Below are positions 9,369 to 16,867 of a stretch of 27,468 nt of DNA, piece by piece; within the stretch, counting starts at the first letter, position 1, and each line of letters begins with the position of its first letter. The notes below the pieces were generated by a model that made no database searches, had not been told where the DNA came from, and saw only the letters and a list, made by a program, of their open reading frames with translations. The position numbers and the translations under genes are program-made. This DNA is from an uncultured Rhodospirillales bacterium (lineage in GTDB: Bacteria; Pseudomonadota; Alphaproteobacteria; Rhodospirillales; Defluviicoccaceae), in NCBI GenBank assembly GCA_937127205.1, contig CAKZLS010000039.1:1-27468 (forward strand). The letters are read 5' to 3'.

Positions 9369-9393
9369 ATTCTTGATCAAATTACTCGGTTAT
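9369..9393 (+). promoter_or_regulatory. Candidate IscR type-1 box overlapping the cysE-isc promoter
   Basis: The 25 bp beginning ATTCTTGATC and ending ACTCGGTTAT agree with the remembered E. coli type-1 IscR consensus at 20 of 25 positions. Mismatches are at positions 3, 9, 10, 17 and 22. It covers the -35 element and much of the spacer of the promoter at 9373-9401, which is where repression by [2Fe-2S]-IscR would be expected. The operon it would control contains iscR, so this would be autoregulation as in E. coli. Confidence 0.65.
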
Positions 9394-9401
9394 CATATAT
9401 T
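9373..9401 (+). promoter_or_regulatory. Sigma-70-like promoter for the cysE-isc operon
   Basis: A -35 hexamer TTGATC (9373-9378), a 17-bp spacer and a -10 hexamer TATATT (9396-9401). The predicted start of transcription is near 9408, giving a leader of about 85 nt before cysE. It is the best promoter-like pair in the divergent region and coincides with the IscR-like box. Confidence 0.6.
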
Positions 9402-9455
9402 CGGAGTAACCACTTGGTACGGCGCGTTTGTCGCGTCCGTGAGCGAATAGGATTA

Positions 9456-9491
9456 ATGGTTTACACACTGCTAATCAAGCGAGTGGACTGA
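9456..9491 (+). other. Possible leader ORF (MVYTLLIKRVD) upstream of cysE
   Basis: A 12-codon frame, ATG at 9456 to TGA at 9489-9491, encodes MVYTLLIKRVD and ends two bases before the cysE ATG. AGGA at 9449-9452 precedes it at rather short spacing. cysE itself has only a weak GAGTGG ribosome site inside this frame, so coupling of cysE translation to the leader is plausible. There is no run of cysteine or serine codons, so it is not a classical attenuator peptide. It may be a chance frame. Confidence 0.3.
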
Positions 9492-9493
9492 CT

Positions 9494-10267
9494 ATGATAT
9501 TTAAAAGGATTCAAGAGGATATCGATGCGATTTTCGAGCGCGACCCCGCGGCGCGTTCACGGTTCGAGGTCTGGTTGTGCTACTCCGGGCTTCACGCGTT
9601 AATTGTTTACCGAATTGCTCATGGCTTTTGGCGGCGTGAGTGGTTTTTGATCGCGCGCTTTATCTCTCAGGTCGGACGGTTGTTCACCGGTGTTGAAATC
9701 CATCCCGGCGCCACGATCGGGCGGCGGCTGGTGATCGATCACGGACACGGCCTGGTGATCGGCGAAACGTCGGAAATCGGCGAGAACGTTACGCTTTATC
9801 ATGGCGTAACCCTTGGCGGTATTGCGCCCTCCGTTGATTCTTCCCGGCAAAAGCACACCAAACGGCATCCGACCCTGGAGAACGACGTGATCGTCGGATC
9901 GGGGGCACAGATACTCGGTCCCATCGTGATCGGTAACGGTGCCCGGGTGGGGGCGAACGCGGTGGTCACCAAGGATGTGCCGGCCGGTGTTACCGCTACC
10001 GGTGTTCCCGCCCACGTGGTCATGCCGAAAGATCGCAAGCAAGCTGGCCAATTCTGGGCCTACGGGACGCCCAGCGATGGATGCCCGGACCCTATTCTCG
10101 CCTCGGTCGACGGACTGCGGGGGCAGGTTTCGTTACTCATGGAACGCATCGAAGAATTGGAGGGCCGCCTCCAGGAACAAGCAGAAGCGGCGCCGGACAC
10201 CCAAACCGACGAGGCGGACGGTGAAATGCGACGGTCGGTCATCGTCGGCGGCGGCAAGCGTCGATAA
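9494..10267 (+). CDS. cysE: Serine O-acetyltransferase
   Basis: A 257-residue acetyltransferase that makes O-acetylserine from serine and acetyl-CoA, the committed step to cysteine. The left-handed beta-helix hexapeptide repeats run from about residue 65 (VEIHPGATIG, LVIDHGHGLVIGETSEIG, NVTLYHGVTLGG) to 175 (GNGARVGANAVVTKDVPAG). The histidines in VIDHGHG and LYHGVTLGG are the expected catalytic and substrate-binding residues. The short N-terminal helical domain marks the compact EpsC/bacillus-like form rather than the longer E. coli type. The last about 60 residues include a short coiled-coil-like stretch (LMERIEELEGRLQEQAE). It is the first full gene of the isc operon, so cysteine supply is probably co-regulated with cluster assembly. 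Confidence 0.95.
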   Translation: MIFKRIQEDIDAIFERDPAARSRFEVWLCYSGLHALIVYRIAHGFWRREWFLIARFISQVGRLFTGVEIHPGATIGRRLVIDHGHGLVIGETSEIGENVTLYHGVTLGGIAPSVDSSRQKHTKRHPTLENDVIVGSGAQILGPIVIGNGARVGANAVVTKDVPAGVTATGVPAHVVMPKDRKQAGQFWAYGTPSDGCPDPILASVDGLRGQVSLLMERIEELEGRLQEQAEAAPDTQTDEADGEMRRSVIVGGGKRR

Positions 10268-10316
10268 TTTTGAACAGTTTGAACGGGGTTCGTCGGCGTT
10301 CAAGAAGGAGAAAGAT

Positions 10317-10790
10317 ATGAAACTCAGTACCAAGGGCCGATATGCCGTGATGGCAATGGCCGATCTCGCGCACCACAATACGGGCCGACCCATTCCGCTG
10401 GCGGAAGTCGCGGATCGTCAGGAGATTTCGCTGTCCTATCTGGAGCAGCTTTTCGGCAGACTGAGGAAGGGCAGGCTGGTCAACAGCGTGCGCGGCCCCG
10501 GCGGCGGCTATCTGCTGGCGCGGGATCCCGATGACATGCGGGTGTCCGATATCATCATGGCCGTGGACGAGCCCATCAAGGCGACTCGGTGTACGCCAGG
10601 CTCACCCACCGGATGTCATTCGCATCAAGGCCGATGTCTGACGCACGACCTTTGGGAAGAGCTGGGCAATCAGATTTACATGTACTTGAGCTCGGTCACG
10701 TTAGGGGACGTCTGCGAGAAGCGTGTTCTCGGCAGCAGTCGCCTGACGTTCGAAGCCAACCGTGACGGCGTTGCCGCGGCGGCGCAGTAG
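10317..10790 (+). CDS. iscR: Fe-S cluster regulator IscR (Rrf2 family)
   Basis: A 157-residue Rrf2-family repressor/activator that carries a [2Fe-2S] cluster and controls Fe-S assembly genes. The N-terminal winged helix-turn-helix (MKLSTKGRYAVMAMADLA, ISLSYLEQLFGRLRKGRLV, SVRGPGGGYLLAR) is textbook. Cluster ligands should be C92, C100, C107 and H110 in TRCTPG, TGCHSH and RCLTH. The cysteine spacing is CX7CX6CX2H, longer than the CX5CX5CX2H I recall for E. coli. The frame stays open far upstream inside cysE, but the ATG at 10317 has a strong AAGGAG six bases away and gives the exact family N-terminus. It follows cysE by 49 bp and is probably autoregulated through the boxes at 9312-9393. Confidence 0.96.
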   Translation: MKLSTKGRYAVMAMADLAHHNTGRPIPLAEVADRQEISLSYLEQLFGRLRKGRLVNSVRGPGGGYLLARDPDDMRVSDIIMAVDEPIKATRCTPGSPTGCHSHQGRCLTHDLWEELGNQIYMYLSSVTLGDVCEKRVLGSSRLTFEANRDGVAAAAQ

Positions 10791-10835
10791 ATCGAGGCAC
10801 GAAAGGAAGCGGGTCTCCGGACCTGACAGGAATCG

Positions 10836-11963
10836 ATGGAAAACGCGGTGTATCTGGATCACAACGCAACTACTCCGGTTCGGCCCGAAGCGGCCGAAGC
10901 GGCGGCGGCAGCGCTCGCGTTAACAGGCAATCCGTCGTCGGTCCATCGCTTCGGCCGGGTGGCGCGCCGGTTGGTAGAGGACGCGCGCGAACGGGTAGCG
11001 TTACTGGTAGGATCCGCGCCCGCCGACGTCGTGTTCACGGGCGGCGGCAGCGAAGCCAATTCGCTGGCTGTTCGGGGAACCAACCGCCGGCGCGTACTGG
11101 TCTCGGCCGTAGAACATGTGTCCGTGCTGTCAGCCGCGGATTCGGTAGAGCTCATTCCGGTCGACCGGAGCGGCTTAATCGACCTCGATGCGCTGGAGGA
11201 AATGCTCGGCGTCGACGGACCGCCGGCTCTGGTCTCGGTGATGATGGTGAACAATGAGACGGGCGTGATCCAGCCCGTCGGCACTGTCGCCGATATTGCC
11301 CGGAAGCACGGCGCTCTGGTTCATTGCGATGCGGTGCAGGCCGCCGGCAAGGTGTCCATCGAAATGCCGTCGCTGGGTGCGCACATGCTGACCCTGTCGG
11401 CGCACAAGTTGGGCGGACCCTCGGGCTGCGGCGTACTGATTACGACACCCGAGGGTGCGCCGCAGCCGCAGATCCGGGGCGGCGGACAGGAACGGGGTCG
11501 TCGGGCCGGGTCCGAAAACCTGGCCGGCATTGCCGGTTTCGGCGCCGCCGCGGAGATTGCCGCCACACTGCCGGACGCCGAGCGTATCGGCGGGTTGCGC
11601 GATGATATGGAGCGGATGGTCTGCGAGAGCGCCACCGGTGCGACAGTTTTCGGTTCGGATGCCCCGAGGGTCGGAAATACAAGCTGTGTCATGATGCCGG
11701 GCGTTGCCAGCGAAACGCAGGTAATAGCACTTGATTTGGCCGGTATCGCCGTCAGCGCGGGCTCGGCGTGTTCGTCGGGGAAAGTGACCCGCAGCCATGT
11801 GCTGAAAGCGATGGGCGTGGACGATGAAGCGGCGAGCGGCGCCATTCGGGTAAGCCTGGGATGGACGACAACCGGGCGGGACGTGATGCGGTTCGTGGAC
11901 GCCTGGAAATCGCTTCATGCGCGCTCGGGTGTATCGCACATGGCGGAGGCCCCGGCCGCCTAA
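10836..11963 (+). CDS. NifS/IscS-like cysteine desulfurase (second copy)
   Basis: A 375-residue PLP enzyme of the class V aminotransferase fold that removes sulfur from cysteine as an enzyme-bound persulfide. YLDHNATTP opens the fold at residue 6. H94 and D165 (HCDAVQAAGK) contact PLP, K191 in SAHKLGGP forms the Schiff base, and C312 in SAGSACSSGK is the sulfur-accepting cysteine on a long, group I-type loop. It is shorter and more diverged than the neighbouring IscS and lacks the conserved IscS C-terminal tail. It sits between iscR and iscS, an arrangement I recall from Rhodospirillales-type genomes. An AGGA lies just upstream of the ATG. All catalytic residues are intact, so it should be active. 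Whether it feeds IscU or another acceptor cannot be told from sequence. Confidence 0.92.
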   Translation: MENAVYLDHNATTPVRPEAAEAAAAALALTGNPSSVHRFGRVARRLVEDARERVALLVGSAPADVVFTGGGSEANSLAVRGTNRRRVLVSAVEHVSVLSAADSVELIPVDRSGLIDLDALEEMLGVDGPPALVSVMMVNNETGVIQPVGTVADIARKHGALVHCDAVQAAGKVSIEMPSLGAHMLTLSAHKLGGPSGCGVLITTPEGAPQPQIRGGGQERGRRAGSENLAGIAGFGAAAEIAATLPDAERIGGLRDDMERMVCESATGATVFGSDAPRVGNTSCVMMPGVASETQVIALDLAGIAVSAGSACSSGKVTRSHVLKAMGVDDEAASGAIRVSLGWTTTGRDVMRFVDAWKSLHARSGVSHMAEAPAA

Positions 11964-11980
11964 GGATATTAGCGATAGGA

Positions 11981-12004
11981 GCTGTCCATGTGAAAGCGGA
12001 CAGC
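11981..12004 (+). other. Hairpin between the two desulfurase genes
   Basis: GCTGTCC (11981-11987) and GGACAGC (11998-12004) form a perfect 7-bp stem with a 10-base loop in the 84-bp gap between the NifS-like gene and iscS. No U-run follows, so it is not a standard terminator. It could be a processing or stability element that lets iscS be expressed differently from the upstream genes. Confidence 0.45.
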
Positions 12005-12047
12005 GACAAAAGAGGATGTGGAAAACAGTATTGAAAAAGGTGCGAAA

Positions 12048-13307
12048 ATGACCAACATTACCGGTGCGGCGAGAGTTTCCGAGGTACATGCGAGCACCAC
12101 TGCGCCCGTGTATTTGGACTATCAGGCCACCACCCCCACCGACCGCAGGGTCGTTGACGCGATGCTGCCTTACTTCACCGACGCGTTCGGCAACCCCCAT
12201 TCCCGCAGCCACGCCTATGGTTGGGAGGCGGAGTCGGTTGTCGAGGAAGCGCGCGGTCACATCGCTCATCTGATCGGCGCCAATGCCAAGGAAGTGGTTT
12301 TCACATCGGGTGCCACCGAATCCAACAACCTCGCCATCAAGGGCGTTGCCCGCTTCTACAAGGATCGCAAGAACCACATCATTACCTGCGTCACCGAACA
12401 CAAGTGCGTGCTCGACAGCTGCCGCCACCTGGAGTTGGAAGGTTTCGACGTAACCTACCTTCCGGTCCAGCAGAACGGCCTTATCGATCTCGATGCTTTG
12501 AAAGCGGCGATGACCGACAAAACGTTGCTGGTGTCCATCATGGCCGTCAACAACGAGATCGGTGTGATCCAGCCGCTCAAGGAAATCGGCGCCATCTGTC
12601 GCGAGAACAAGGTGTTCTTCCATACCGACGCCGCGCAGGCCGTGGGTAAGATCCCCATGGACGTCGAGGAAATGAACATCGATTTGATGAGCATTTCCGG
12701 CCACAAACTCTATGGTCCGAAAGGCATCGGCGCGCTCTATGTTCGCAGGCGCCCGAGGGTCCGCCTTGAAGCCTTGATCAGTGGCGGCGGCCAAGAACGC
12801 GGCATGCGTTCGGGAACGCTGGCGACACCGCTGTGCGTCGGACTGGGAGAAGCCTGCCGGATCGCCGAGGCGGAGATGGGCGCGGAGGCGGAGCGTCTGC
12901 ACATGCTGCGCGATCGGTTCTATGATAAGATCAACGAGGAACTTGCGGACGTATACCTGAACGGCGATTTCGACAACCGGATCCCCGGCAACCTCAACCT
13001 CAGCTTCGCGTACGTGGAAGGAGAAGGGTTGATGATGGGCATCAAGGATCTGGCCGTCTCGTCTGGATCGGCTTGCACCTCGGCTTCCTTGGAACCGTCT
13101 TACGTGCTGCGGGCGCTTGGCGTGGAAGAAGAGCTCGCGCATACCAGTCTGCGCATCGGGATCGGGCGGTTCACAACCGAAGAAGAAGTTGACTTCGCGG
13201 CCGACCGGATCGCCGGCGAAGTTAAGCGACTGCGTGAAATGAGCCCGCTTTGGGAAATGGCTCAGGAAGGTATCGATCTGAAATCAATCGAGTGGGCCGA
13301 GCATTGA
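12048..13307 (+). CDS. iscS: Cysteine desulfurase IscS
   Basis: The main sulfur donor of the ISC system: it converts cysteine to alanine and passes persulfide sulfur to IscU and to thiolation partners such as TusA and ThiI. From the chosen start it has 419 residues. VYLDYQATTPTD opens the fold, H118 and K220 (SISGHKLYGPKG) bind PLP, and C343 in SSGSACTSASLEPSYV is the mobile active-site cysteine. The C-terminal end (PLWEMAQEGIDLKSIEWAEH) is the conserved tail typical of true IscS and its IscU contact. A GTG at 12018 is in frame, but its AGAGGA would sit one base away. The ATG at 12048 has AAGG at seven bases and is preferred. Confidence 0.97.
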   Translation: MTNITGAARVSEVHASTTAPVYLDYQATTPTDRRVVDAMLPYFTDAFGNPHSRSHAYGWEAESVVEEARGHIAHLIGANAKEVVFTSGATESNNLAIKGVARFYKDRKNHIITCVTEHKCVLDSCRHLELEGFDVTYLPVQQNGLIDLDALKAAMTDKTLLVSIMAVNNEIGVIQPLKEIGAICRENKVFFHTDAAQAVGKIPMDVEEMNIDLMSISGHKLYGPKGIGALYVRRRPRVRLEALISGGGQERGMRSGTLATPLCVGLGEACRIAEAEMGAEAERLHMLRDRFYDKINEELADVYLNGDFDNRIPGNLNLSFAYVEGEGLMMGIKDLAVSSGSACTSASLEPSYVLRALGVEEELAHTSLRIGIGRFTTEEEVDFAADRIAGEVKRLREMSPLWEMAQEGIDLKSIEWAEH

Positions 13308-13349
13308 TTCCAGAACATATAGGGCCCCTGCAAAACGAGGAGAATAGTC

Positions 13350-13754
13350 ATGGCTTATAGCGAAAAAGTGGTCGAACACTACGAGAACCCCCGCAACGTG
13401 GGCACGATGAACAAGGCGGATCCCGAGGTCGGTACAGGGTTGGTCGGCGCGCCGGCGTGCGGCGACGTAATGAAGCTGCAGATCCAGGTGAGCGAGAATG
13501 GCATTATCGAGGATGCCAAGTTCAAGACCTTCGGTTGCGGATCGGCCATTGCGTCGAGTTCGCTGGTAACCGAGTGGGTCAAGGGCAAGACCCTCGATGA
13601 AGCCGCGACCATTCGGAACTCGGAAATTGCCGAGCATCTTGCCTTGCCACCGGTGAAGATCCATTGTTCGGTGCTTGCCGAGGATGCTATCAAAGCGGCC
13701 GTCGCCGACTACCGGACCAAGAATACGGATGCCAAGCCGGAGGCCGCGGAATAA
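13350..13754 (+). CDS. iscU: Fe-S cluster assembly scaffold IscU
   Basis: A 134-residue scaffold on which [2Fe-2S] and [4Fe-4S] clusters are built with sulfur from IscS. The three cluster cysteines are C37 (GAPACGDV), C63 (FGCGSA) and C106 (KIHCSV), together with the conserved D39 and H105. LPPVK (99-103) is the peptide recognised by the HscA chaperone, whose gene lies downstream. AGGAG precedes the ATG. It is 42 bp after iscS. The tail KNTDAKPEAAE is slightly longer than in E. coli. Identity is certain. Confidence 0.98.
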   Translation: MAYSEKVVEHYENPRNVGTMNKADPEVGTGLVGAPACGDVMKLQIQVSENGIIEDAKFKTFGCGSAIASSSLVTEWVKGKTLDEAATIRNSEIAEHLALPPVKIHCSVLAEDAIKAAVADYRTKNTDAKPEAAE

Positions 13755-13804
13755 AAACCCGCGCGTCTTTTGCTCGGTTTCTAAGCTAAGGAGATGATAG
13801 ACCC

Positions 13805-14146
13805 ATGACCGCACGCGCTCAGCCGCTCACCGTGACTACTGCCGCCGCCGAGCAGATCAAGGCGTTGCTTGCTCGGCGCGAGGCACCGGCGTTGGGCGTT
13901 CGCATCGGCATTCGAACCAAGGGTTGCTCGGGGATGTCCTACACACTCGAGTACGCCGACGAGAAAGCGCCGTTCGACGAAGAAATGGAGGTTGACGGCG
14001 TGAAGGTGCTGATCGACCCGAAGGCGACGATGTTCATATTGGGAACCGAGATGGACTACGTTCAGGACAAGCTGGAGTCGGGTTTCGTTTTTCGTAACCC
14101 CAACGAAAAAGGTCGGTGTGGCTGCGGCGAGTCATTCCACATGTAA
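13805..14146 (+). CDS. iscA: A-type Fe-S carrier IscA
   Basis: A 113-residue A-type carrier that moves Fe-S clusters, mainly toward [4Fe-4S] targets, as a homodimer. The three invariant cysteines are C41 in KGCSGMSY and C105 and C107 in GRCGCGESF. TKGCSGMSYTLEYAD and VLIDPKATMFILGTEMDY are family signatures, and the position in the operon supports IscA rather than ErpA or SufA. An AAGGAG lies upstream of the ATG at 13805. It is the last gene before a hairpin pair that may separate the isc half from the hsc half of the locus. Confidence 0.97.
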   Translation: MTARAQPLTVTTAAAEQIKALLARREAPALGVRIGIRTKGCSGMSYTLEYADEKAPFDEEMEVDGVKVLIDPKATMFILGTEMDYVQDKLESGFVFRNPNEKGRCGCGESFHM

Positions 14147-14154
14147 AATCAAGG

Positions 14155-14178
14155 CCCGATCGGCGTTTTGCCGTCGGG
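14155..14178 (+). other. Hairpin just after iscA
   Basis: CCCGA then CGGC (with one bulged T) pairs with GCCG then TCGGG around a GTTTT loop, nine base pairs in all, starting 9 bases after the iscA stop. It is followed by AAATAAAAA rather than U's, so it is more likely a 3'-end-protecting or processing hairpin than a terminator in the + direction. On the opposite strand the T-run would precede the stem. Confidence 0.5.
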
Positions 14179-14192
14179 AAATAAAAAGACGT

Positions 14193-14221
14193 GTGCGCCC
14201 GCTTGATGCGGGCGTGCTTTT
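14193..14221 (+). terminator. Rho-independent terminator-like hairpin between iscA and hscB
   Basis: GTGCGCCCGC (14193-14202), loop TTGAT, GCGGGCGTGC (14208-14217) gives about ten base pairs with two G-T wobbles, followed by TTTT. The short U-run suggests partial termination. As hscB begins only 18 bases later on the same strand, this probably lowers hscBA-fdx-iscX expression relative to iscSUA rather than ending the operon. Confidence 0.6.
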
Positions 14222-14239
14222 GAGTGGGTTAGAGGACAA

Positions 14240-14908
14240 ATGGAGCAGACACTGAAGCCCTTGGCCGGGCAATCCGAGCAATCGGGTTCCGACGAGGAGG
14301 GCCGTCCCGTCGTGCCTTGCTGGTCTTGCCAGGGCCCGGTCGGCGAAGGCAGCCTTTTTTGCTCCACCTGCAAGGCTGTGCAACCGCCGGGTCAACTTGA
14401 TCATTTCGCGCGATTTGGCCTACCCGCGGAATATGACCTCGAAAGCGCGGTGCTCGACCGGCACTATTTCGATTGTCAGCGGATGCTCCACCCCGACCGT
14501 TTTGCCATGCGCACCCCCAAAGAGAGGGCGCTCTCGCAGCAGCAGTCCGTGTGCGTAAACGAAGCATACGAGACCTTGAAGGACCCGCTGAAGCGAGCCG
14601 ATTATCTCGTTCACTTGCGGGGCGCGGGGGTCCTGCCCGAGGGGTGCACGTTGGTCAACGATCAGGAGCTGCTGACCGAGTCCATGGAGCTGCGCGAGGC
14701 CCTTGCGGACGCGGAGAGCCTCGAGGACGTGGACGCGCTCGATCAGCGGGCCACCGATGACATCCGGTACTGTATCGATGCCTTGTCCGATGTTTTCCGC
14801 ACGGATGACCTGGAGGGTGCCTGCCGCCTGACGACGCGGCTCAAGTACCTGCGGAAACTCTCCGAAGAGTGCCGCCATCACCGAGCGAAAATGGACAAGA
14901 GGGAGTAG
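14240..14908 (+). CDS. hscB: HscB/HSC20 J-domain co-chaperone with N-terminal tetracysteine domain
   Basis: HscB brings cluster-loaded IscU to the HscA chaperone and stimulates its ATPase. The J domain runs from about residue 53 to 120 with the HPD motif at 84-86 (MLHPDRF). The C-terminal helical domain (about 140-215) would bind IscU. The first 50 residues hold C27, C30, C41 and C44 (CWSC and CSTC), a probable zinc site absent from E. coli HscB but like the one described in human HSC20. This makes the protein 222 residues rather than about 170. The ATG at 14240 has GAGGA upstream at short spacing. It follows the iscA terminator-like hairpin and is five bases from hscA. Confidence 0.95.
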   Translation: MEQTLKPLAGQSEQSGSDEEGRPVVPCWSCQGPVGEGSLFCSTCKAVQPPGQLDHFARFGLPAEYDLESAVLDRHYFDCQRMLHPDRFAMRTPKERALSQQQSVCVNEAYETLKDPLKRADYLVHLRGAGVLPEGCTLVNDQELLTESMELREALADAESLEDVDALDQRATDDIRYCIDALSDVFRTDDLEGACRLTTRLKYLRKLSEECRHHRAKMDKRE

Positions 14909-14913
14909 GCCGC

Positions 14914-16845
14914 ATGCAGATAATGCAGATCCACGAACCCGGCGAAACCCCACTCCCCCATGAAGGTGACGGCGTCATTGCCGTCGGGATCGACCTGGGC
15001 ACGACCAACTCGGTGGTGGCCATCAGTTCGGACGGTGTTGCCGAGGTGCTTCGGAACGAAGATGGCTCCGGCCTCGTTCCCTCGGTGGTGGCTTACGCGC
15101 CCGACGGATCGGCCTTTGTGGGAGAACTGGCGCGGCGTTTGATGCTTGACCGTCCCGATGCGGTGGTGAGCTCCGTCAAGCGCCTGATGGGGCGCGGCGT
15201 CGAGGACATCAAGAGCCTGGCCGGAACGCTTCCCTACGACGTCGACAAGAGCGGGGGAGAAGGCTCCGGCATGGTCCGTCTCTCCGTGGCCGGCCAAAGA
15301 CTGACGCCGGTGGAGATTTCGGCCGAGATTCTGACAGCTCTGAAGGAGCGGGCCGAAGTCCATCTGGGTCAAAAGGTGGAAAAGGCGGTCGTGACGGTTC
15401 CGGCCTATTTCGACGACTCCGCGCGCACGGCCACCAAGGATGCGGCCCGGCTCGCCGGGTTGGAGGTGCTGCGGCTGGTGAACGAGCCGACGGCCGCGGC
15501 CCTCGCCTACGGCCTCGACGAAAGCGCCGAAGGTGTGTACGCGGTTTACGACCTGGGTGGCGGAACCTTCGACGTCTCCATTTTGAAGATGCAGAAAGGC
15601 GTATTCCAGGTCTTGGCCACCGGCGGCGACTCGGCGCTCGGCGGCGACGACTTCGATCACGCCGTGGCCGAACACTTTCTGGCGGAGCGAGCTGCGGACC
15701 GGGGAACCGAGACCATGACCTCGGCCGACGTGAAAATGGCTTTGATGTCGGCGCGGCTGGCGAAGGAATGCCTAAGCCGCCAGGAATCCGGACAGTGGAC
15801 CCTTGACATCGACGACCAACAAACATTTCACGACCTGGACCGGGCACGCCTGGAGACATTGATCGCCCCGCTCGTGGATCGCACCCTCGGCGTTTGCCGC
15901 GGCGTGCTCGATGACGCCGGGGTGGCATCGCAGGATATCGCCGGTGTGGTTTTGGTGGGCGGATCGACGCGCGTGCCGCTGGTGCGCCAGCGGGTCGCCG
16001 CTCTGTTCGGCAAGGAACCGTTGGCTCACATCGATCCGGACGAGGTGGTCGCCGTGGGCGCCGCGTTGCAGGCCGAAGCGCTGACCGTCGGTTCGGATAC
16101 CCTGTTGCTGGACGTTACGCCGCTCAGTCTCGGGATCGAGACAATGGGCGGGTTGGTGGAAAAGATCGTCGAGCGCAACACTCCCGTGCCCGTCTCCAAA
16201 GGCCAGGAATTCACCACATTTCAAGACGGTCAGGCCGCCATGTCCATCCATGTGGTGCAGGGAGAGCGCGAGCTGGTCGACCAGTGCCGCTCCCTGGCGC
16301 GCTTCGAGCTCCACGGCATTCCGCCCATGACCGCCGGCGCGGCGCGTATTCAGGTTGGTTTCGCAGTGGACGCGGACGGACTTCTGACTGTCACCGCGCG
16401 GGAGCAAACCACGGGTGTCGAACAAACAGTGGAAGTGAAGCCATCCTATGGCCTCACCGAAGACGAGATGGCGGCCATGCTTTACGACAGCATGATGCAT
16501 GCCCAGGACGACATGAACCGGCGATTGCTGGCCGAGGCGCGGGTCGAAGCTGAGCGGTCGCTGAGTGCGGTTGCGGCGGCGCTGCAGGCCGATGCCGATC
16601 TCCTTGCCGCGGAAGAGCAAGAGGAGATCGTCGAGACCATGAAACGCTTGGAGGCCGCTGGGGCTAGAGAAGACCGTGACGCCATAAATGCTGGCGTCGA
16701 GGACCTTGAGCGGGTAACACGGGCCTTCGCCGAGCGCCGCATGGACCGGGGCATCCGTTCCGCATTGCATGGCGTCGACGTTCGCGAGTTCGAATCCGCC
16801 GCCGAGCCGGCGGACGGCGTCGACACCGACCAACCAAAAACTTAA
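14914..16845 (+). CDS. hscA: Fe-S assembly Hsp70 chaperone HscA
   Basis: A specialised Hsp70 of 643 residues that uses ATP to release Fe-S clusters from IscU through its LPPVK peptide. The ATPase domain begins with VGIDLGTTNSVV near residue 24 and contains the phosphate loop VYDLGGGTFDVSI and VVLVGGSTRVPLV. The substrate-binding domain starts about residue 395 (DVTPLSLGIETMGG) and ends in an alpha-helical lid. The sequence is closer to HscA than to DnaK in lacking the long acidic DnaK tail, and context fixes the assignment. The frame opens earlier inside hscB, but the ATG at 14914 has GGGAG upstream and gives the family N-terminus. Confidence 0.96.
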   Translation: MQIMQIHEPGETPLPHEGDGVIAVGIDLGTTNSVVAISSDGVAEVLRNEDGSGLVPSVVAYAPDGSAFVGELARRLMLDRPDAVVSSVKRLMGRGVEDIKSLAGTLPYDVDKSGGEGSGMVRLSVAGQRLTPVEISAEILTALKERAEVHLGQKVEKAVVTVPAYFDDSARTATKDAARLAGLEVLRLVNEPTAAALAYGLDESAEGVYAVYDLGGGTFDVSILKMQKGVFQVLATGGDSALGGDDFDHAVAEHFLAERAADRGTETMTSADVKMALMSARLAKECLSRQESGQWTLDIDDQQTFHDLDRARLETLIAPLVDRTLGVCRGVLDDAGVASQDIAGVVLVGGSTRVPLVRQRVAALFGKEPLAHIDPDEVVAVGAALQAEALTVGSDTLLLDVTPLSLGIETMGGLVEKIVERNTPVPVSKGQEFTTFQDGQAAMSIHVVQGERELVDQCRSLARFELHGIPPMTAGAARIQVGFAVDADGLLTVTAREQTTGVEQTVEVKPSYGLTEDEMAAMLYDSMMHAQDDMNRRLLAEARVEAERSLSAVAAALQADADLLAAEEQEEIVETMKRLEAAGAREDRDAINAGVEDLERVTRAFAERRMDRGIRSALHGVDVREFESAAEPADGVDTDQPKT

Positions 16846-16867
16846 GTTACCAGGAGAGCCGAGAACG

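Noticed and set aside
11175..13142. A 655-codon minus-strand frame opposite the desulfurase genes.
   Set aside because: The plus strand carries two unmistakable desulfurases. The antisense frame has no recognisable domain and is rich in His and Arg, as expected from a shadow.
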